From JAYWFX01 sp043778575 (GTDB taxonomy: Bacteria; Patescibacteriota; JACMRA01), in NCBI GenBank assembly GCA_043778575.1, contig JAYWFX010000034.1, positions 1 to 10,014 on the forward strand: 10,014 nt of DNA. The letters run 5' to 3'. Every line of letters starts with the position of its first letter. The first letter of the stretch is position 1. Positions 6,118-10,014 of the stretch are shown here, one piece after another. The position numbers and the translations under genes are program-made. The notes beneath the pieces were generated by a model. That model was not told where the DNA came from. It made no database searches and saw only the letters and a list, made by a program, of their open reading frames with translations.

Positions 6118-7191
6118 ATGATAACACAGCAAGAGATCAACGAATGTACTAGCACATACAAAAATTTAGTTGATGGTCTACACTATGATGATTTATTGAA
6201 AGAACGAGACATCCTCCAAAGCGAACTAGAACAGCCAAATATGTGGGACAACCAAGAAAAATCAACTGCAGTTAGTAGATCATTGCGAAACGTAGAAATT
6301 AAGATAAAAAAGATACAAGCATTTATAGAGGATATTGAGAATCTTGAGATAGCCTTTGAATTAAACGATGAAGCACAAGTGCAGATCTTGCAGAAACAGT
6401 GTACAATCAAGAGGGAATCTCTACAGGTAGAATCATTTTTGACAGGCAGATTTGATGATCAAGGTGCAATTTTGTCGATTCATGCTGGAGCTGGAGGTTT
6501 AGATGCACAGGACTGGGCTCGGATGATTAGCCAGATGTATCAAAAGTTTTTTACCAACGAAAACTGGGAGTATAAACTCATTAGTTTGTCCGAAGGAGAA
6601 GATGGCGGCTATAAATCAGTGAGTTTTGAGGTAGAGGGTGATTTTGTCTACGGCTATCTAAAGGAGGAAGCTGGTGTCCATAGATTAGTGCGTATTTCCC
6701 CATTTAACAGCGGCAAGACTCGTGAGACATCTTTTGCACTGGTGGAGGTGCTACCAAACAATTTAGGGAACAGTGTAGATGGTCTAGAAATCAATGAAAA
6801 AGATCTGAAGTGGGAATATAGTATGTCTAGCGGAAAAGGTGGTCAAAGCGTTAACACAACATACTCAGCTGTCAGACTGGTGCATTTACCAACTGGCATC
6901 GCTGTAACCTGTCAAAATGAGCGAAGCCAACTCCAAAACAAACAACAATCCCTAAAATACTTAAAAAATAAACTAGCTGCACTCGAACTCAAGAAACACA
7001 AAGATATGCAAAATGAACTCAAAGGTGGTTTTGTGTCCGCTGAATGGGGTAGCCAAATCCGTTCCTACACGCTACACCCCTACAAACTCATCAAAGACCA
7101 CCGCAGTACATGGGAGACGTCAACTATCTCAGATCTACTTGAAGACGGCAAACTCATGGATGTAATCTGGTCAATAAAAAAGATGGTTTAA
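6118..7191 (+). CDS. prfB: Peptide chain release factor 2 (RF2)
   Basis: RF2 recognises UAA and UGA in the ribosomal A site and triggers hydrolysis of peptidyl-tRNA. The 357-residue protein has the usual length and domain order: an N-terminal helical domain (1-110, with LLKERDILQSELEQPNMW), the HAGAGGLDAQDWA block (122-134), the stop-codon-reading tripeptide SPF at 194-196, and the catalytic GGQ at 241-243. SPF (not the RF1 PxT) identifies it as RF2. After GGQ the sequence reads SVNTT, where HVN is more usual. Most bacterial prfB genes carry a programmed +1 frameshift at an in-frame TGA near codon 26; here the N-terminus is continuous and no CTTTGA slip site is present, so that autoregulation is absent. 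Presence of RF2 supports UGA as a true stop codon. The last four bases overlap the convergent gene at 7188. Confidence 0.96.
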   Translation: MITQQEINECTSTYKNLVDGLHYDDLLKERDILQSELEQPNMWDNQEKSTAVSRSLRNVEIKIKKIQAFIEDIENLEIAFELNDEAQVQILQKQCTIKRESLQVESFLTGRFDDQGAILSIHAGAGGLDAQDWARMISQMYQKFFTNENWEYKLISLSEGEDGGYKSVSFEVEGDFVYGYLKEEAGVHRLVRISPFNSGKTRETSFALVEVLPNNLGNSVDGLEINEKDLKWEYSMSSGKGGQSVNTTYSAVRLVHLPTGIAVTCQNERSQLQNKQQSLKYLKNKLAALELKKHKDMQNELKGGFVSAEWGSQIRSYTLHPYKLIKDHRSTWETSTISDLLEDGKLMDVIWSIKKMV

Positions 7192-9107
7192 GGAGTTTTA
7201 TCTGAGGATTCCAGTATACTAACATTTGACCATAGTGATTGAATTAGATTCATATTATTTTGATTTAATTCGAATTCTTCACAATTCTTGGTATCAAGAG
7301 ATACGAGTTGTTTTGCTACTGCAATTGTAAATCGTTGCTCGCTGGTCGAATCTTGGGTTAATTCAGTTTTGGAAAATTCAGACACACTTTTACCTATCCT
7401 ATCGTCGTACAAATCTGCGTTGATCAAAAAGACTTCATTTATCCCAGTATTAAACCTGTCGACATCTAAACCTCCATCATCATCGAGACTTCCTACTAGA
7501 ACTGCATCGACTAAACCTACAAACGGCGAATAATCTTTTTTCTCACCAATAGCTTTAAACATTCGCTTTGACAAATAGGTGGTCATCCCTATCCACTTTT
7601 CATCATCTTCATGATACTCAAAGCCCTCGCAGTATTCTGTAAAAAATGAATCATAGAAATCTTTCCCATAACTTGTATTCCAAAACTCAGCTAAGTCACC
7701 CTTCCAGTTTTCTATGACTATTCCTAAGAATATTTCCTGTAAATTATACTGTAAATAGTAAGATTCTTTAAGAGAGAAAGCACGATTCATCGATGATGAA
7801 ATCTCTTCCATTTTTAGACTAAATGCGGTTCGTGTTTGAGAAAATTCATTGCATTTTAAGAGATCGCAAAATTCTACGATCAAAGATGTATCGACCAAAG
7901 AATTACGCTCCAATAAGCTAATAAACTCAGCAATTTTGCCATAGCTTCCGCTACCATCTAATTGACTCATATTCTCATTGTGTATACAGCCTAAAATTAT
8001 ACCCTTGAGCTCTTCTTTTTTAACTTGATCTTTTGAAATCACATCTGCCAACACACCATATTCAGCCAGTACGCGAAAAGTATTCTGCACATCATTTAGC
8101 TCATTTTGTTGATATGTATTTAAATTTACATTTTGCATCAGTGTTCTGCATAGTTCCGAAAACAATGATCCTATCGAAGAGGTTTCATCAAAAAATGATT
8201 TGAGTTTAGCTTTCACATTATCATTGAATTCAGATGCTTCATCGTAACCATATAATACACTCCTACAATAATTGCCTAAATCGTCTCGATTGATACCAAG
8301 GTCGTTATAATCATCCCTAAACTTTTTTGAGAATGGAAAATCATCCAAGTTTGCCAAATCTTTTTGTTGTTGTAGCCACTCTGGTTGTATCCTTCTGACC
8401 TCCTGCAATATTCTTTTAAGCATCGATCTTGTATCTGCTCTAAACTTTTGTGGGAACTCACTTTGACGAGGGATATCTTGATCTTCATATAAACCAGATG
8501 TCACATCAACAAAATCATCTGGTAAATAACTTTGTATAACATTACGAGAGGCACGTAATTTTTCGAGCAATGCAGGATGTAAAACACGAGTATTAACTTG
8601 GTGACCATCTCGAAGTAAGTCAAACTCTTCACCAGATAAATATCTATTATTCGTACTATTTTGATAGCTCTGATAGCTGGTATTACTACCATCGAGGACT
8701 TGTTTAATATCATCTATAACGCTATTTGGGTCAGTCAGAGTCGAAAGATATAAAAAAAACAGGTTTAAGTAGTCAAAAGAATTTGACTGAGTTTCAGCCT
8801 GAGATGACTCATCAGAAATCTCTTTGATTTTATTATAAATATCTGCGAGGTCTGGATTTACTGATTTTTCTGCATCCGAATTTTTTTCAGCCAGATCAGA
8901 GTGCAGGTTTCGAACAAAAAATTCTATATTTTGACAACAGACTCGACAATCCCATCTATTATTTTGATCGAGCTTAATCAAATCAACCCTTGCAGACCCA
9001 AGCACAGTTTGAAAAGTCGATGACTCCCTCATCAATTCAGCTCTTTGATACGCACGGTCTACAGGACTTGTTGGTTTACTATACACTTGAAATAAATTTC
9101 TCGTCAT
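7188..9107 (-). CDS. Large soluble protein of unknown function (639 aa)
   Basis: I do not recognise this protein. It starts at ATG 9107, seven bases after a good -10 box, and ends in a TAA that overlaps the prfB stop by convergent transcription. It has no signal peptide and no convincing transmembrane helix; it is acidic and rich in D, E, S, N and L, with predicted alternating helices and polar linkers. Near the N-terminus a CRVCC cluster (C54, C57, C58) might bind a metal, and about ten further cysteines are scattered along the chain (for example in NYCRS, EFCDLLKC, EYCEG), which points to a cytoplasmic protein. A low-complexity S/N/Y stretch covers about 143-155. It lies between prfB and ftsX, a place where ftsE is common in other bacteria. 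Coding content is well supported by length and by the promoter; function is unknown. Confidence 0.8.
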   Translation of the reverse strand: MTRNLFQVYSKPTSPVDRAYQRAELMRESSTFQTVLGSARVDLIKLDQNNRWDCRVCCQNIEFFVRNLHSDLAEKNSDAEKSVNPDLADIYNKIKEISDESSQAETQSNSFDYLNLFFLYLSTLTDPNSVIDDIKQVLDGSNTSYQSYQNSTNNRYLSGEEFDLLRDGHQVNTRVLHPALLEKLRASRNVIQSYLPDDFVDVTSGLYEDQDIPRQSEFPQKFRADTRSMLKRILQEVRRIQPEWLQQQKDLANLDDFPFSKKFRDDYNDLGINRDDLGNYCRSVLYGYDEASEFNDNVKAKLKSFFDETSSIGSLFSELCRTLMQNVNLNTYQQNELNDVQNTFRVLAEYGVLADVISKDQVKKEELKGIILGCIHNENMSQLDGSGSYGKIAEFISLLERNSLVDTSLIVEFCDLLKCNEFSQTRTAFSLKMEEISSSMNRAFSLKESYYLQYNLQEIFLGIVIENWKGDLAEFWNTSYGKDFYDSFFTEYCEGFEYHEDDEKWIGMTTYLSKRMFKAIGEKKDYSPFVGLVDAVLVGSLDDDGGLDVDRFNTGINEVFLINADLYDDRIGKSVSEFSKTELTQDSTSEQRFTIAVAKQLVSLDTKNCEEFELNQNNMNLIQSLWSNVSILESSDKTP

Positions 9108-9114
9108 AGATCGG

Positions 9115-9143
9115 ATGATACTTGGGAAAATAGTTTATGACAA
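9115..9143 (-). promoter_or_regulatory. Promoter of the 639-aa gene, leaderless geometry
   Basis: On the minus strand TTGTCA (9143-9138), a 17-base spacer, TATCAT (9120-9115), then seven bases to ATG 9107. Both boxes match the sigma-70 consensus in five of six positions with optimal spacing. Transcription would start at or within a base or so of the A of the ATG. This is the clearest promoter in the window. Confidence 0.65.
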
Positions 9144-9169
9144 TACATTCAATATTTAGTCCGACTTCC

Positions 9170-9204
9170 TTGACATAGTCACCTACATCGACCTCTCTTT
9201 GGAG
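9170..9204 (+). promoter_or_regulatory. TTGACA box and GGAG ribosome binding site of ftsX
   Basis: TTGACA (9170-9175) begins 43 bases before ATG 9213; the -10 position at 17-base spacing reads CTCTCT and is not a match. GGAG (9201-9204) lies 8 bases before the ATG and is the only clear Shine-Dalgarno seen ahead of any start in the window, so ftsX may be translated from a short leader. Confidence 0.4.
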
Positions 9205-9212
9205 ATATTTAT

Positions 9213-10014
9213 ATGATTGGTCACGCTCTAAAAGAAGGTTTTACAAATATCGTACGTTCATTTTGGTTGACTGCGACCGCTGTATCTGTGCTCACAGTTA
9301 GTTTAGGCTCTGTAGCCTTGGTAGCTTCTTTCTCCACAGTTATTGGTTATTCTGTCAGACAAATCGACAACCAGCTCACAGTCATAACCTTTCTCAAAGA
9401 GGACGTCGATGACAAAACCGCTGAAAAACTCAAAGATGAAGTCTCTCGGTTCAAGGAGGTGAAGGTGGTAAAATATCACACGCTAGCTGAAATCAAAAAG
9501 GATCTGCAGGATAAAAAGCAGATTTCTGCAGAGACGCTCGACTACTTTGATAAAAACAACCAAAAAGCTATTTTAGAATACTTAGAAATTACCCCCATAA
9601 ATGCTGAAAACTACAGCACTGTAGCAACCAACATGAAAGGTGAAAAGTATCAACCAGTAGTCAAAGATGTGGTAACAAAGTTTGATTTCGTGACAAATTT
9701 ACTACGCATTTACGATATTACTAGAATTGCCAGTCTGGCAGCAATTGGTATTTTTGCATTGATTTCTATCCTAGTGATGATGAACATTCTGCGTATAGCC
9801 ATCTACAACTACAAAGATGAAATAGAGATCATGAGGTTAGTTGGAGCTACAAACAACTATATTCGAACACCGTTTATCGCTCAAGGCTTTTATCTGAATG
9901 TAATTGCGGGCTTCATCGTAGCTATTATATATGTGCCGGCCATTAGTTTTCTCATACCATACATAAACAGATGGTTAGGTGTCACGGTGCAAAGCGGTTT
10001 TGGATTGACTTTTC
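9213..10014 (+). CDS. ftsX: Cell division protein FtsX, C-terminus beyond window
   Basis: FtsX is the membrane partner of the FtsE ATPase; the pair transmits a division signal across the membrane to activate peptidoglycan hydrolases. The 267 visible codons show a short cytoplasmic N-terminus (MIGHALKEGFTNIVRSFW), TM1 at about 18-47, an extracytoplasmic domain at about 50-165, TM2 at about 172-198, the conserved cytoplasmic coupling segment EIEIMRLVGATNNYIRTPF (203-221), and TM3 at about 226-250. The fourth helix and the stop are beyond the window. ATG 9213 is chosen because GGAG lies 8 bases upstream and the N-terminus matches family length. ftsE is not directly upstream as in many bacteria; the divergent 639-residue gene is there instead, so FtsE must be encoded elsewhere or be absent. 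Confidence 0.92.
   Translation, partial: MIGHALKEGFTNIVRSFWLTATAVSVLTVSLGSVALVASFSTVIGYSVRQIDNQLTVITFLKEDVDDKTAEKLKDEVSRFKEVKVVKYHTLAEIKKDLQDKKQISAETLDYFDKNNQKAILEYLEITPINAENYSTVATNMKGEKYQPVVKDVVTKFDFVTNLLRIYDITRIASLAAIGIFALISILVMMNILRIAIYNYKDEIEIMRLVGATNNYIRTPFIAQGFYLNVIAGFIVAIIYVPAISFLIPYINRWLGVTVQSGFGLTF

Noticed and set aside
6437..6442. TTGACA inside prfB, and similar hexamers inside the 639-residue gene (about 7569 and 8932)
   Set aside because: They lie within coding sequence with no gene start about 35 bases downstream; treated as chance matches.
6118..7191. UGA recoding as in Gracilibacteria/Absconditabacteria
   Set aside because: RF2 is intact with SPF and GGQ, and no gene here contains an in-frame TGA that would need decoding.
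7400..7500. EF-hand-like loop in the 639-residue protein (DDDGGLDVD)
   Set aside because: Spacing of the acidic residues does not fit the 12-residue DxDxDG loop and there is no flanking helix pattern.
1..10014. CRISPR array, insertion sequence, tRNA or riboswitch
   Set aside because: No regularly spaced direct repeats, transposase motifs, cloverleaf-like sequence or known riboswitch core was seen on either strand.

Overview
The window looks like a piece of a small, AT-rich bacterial genome, most likely from the Candidate Phyla Radiation (Patescibacteria). This is an inference. It rests on a single-pass membrane protein that resembles the baseplate-J-like surface proteins common in that group, on very tight gene packing with almost no Shine-Dalgarno sequences, and on a mix of core genes (lepA, ruvC, prfB, ftsX) with unrecognised ones. 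No tRNA, rRNA, CRISPR array or mobile element was found. The genetic code appears standard: no reading frame contains an internal TGA, and an intact RF2 is encoded.

Layout, left to right. (1) Positions 1-821, minus strand: a partial protein with an FHA-like phosphopeptide-binding domain; it is absent from simple ORF lists because it runs off the window. (2) Positions 822-1041: a divergent intergenic region. (3) Positions 1042-2262, plus: a LepA/EF4 protein that begins exactly where domain II should begin and lacks the whole GTPase domain. (4) Positions 2320-3432, plus: a ClpP-fold protease of the SDH-proteinase type, followed 5 bases later by ruvC (3438-3905), probably as one transcript. (5) Positions 3876-4316, minus: a small protein resembling a degenerate half of a short-chain dehydrogenase, overlapping the end of ruvC tail to tail. 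(6) Positions 4449-6077, plus: the membrane-anchored surface protein. (7) Positions 6118-7191, plus: prfB (RF2) without the usual programmed frameshift. (8) Positions 7188-9107, minus: an unrecognised 639-residue soluble protein whose stop codon overlaps the prfB stop. (9) Position 9213 to the end, plus: ftsX, partial.

The main cross-cutting signal is a TTGACN/TTGTCA hexamer about 35-46 bases before the start codon of nearly every separately transcribed gene. In four cases the spacing is 35-36 bases. This is what a -35 box would look like if transcription began at, or within a base or so of, the start codon, giving leaderless mRNAs. The signal also suggests that the membrane protein starts at GTG 4449 rather than TTG 4413, because that TTG is part of the hexamer. 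The truncated lepA has the box too, which argues that it is an expressed gene.

Functionally the window combines translation (LepA remnant, RF2), recombination (RuvC), proteolysis, and envelope or division functions (FtsX, surface protein). The 639-residue minus-strand gene lies between prfB and ftsX, where ftsE is often found in other bacteria. The two most unusual points are the GTPase-less LepA and the consistent start-proximal promoter architecture.
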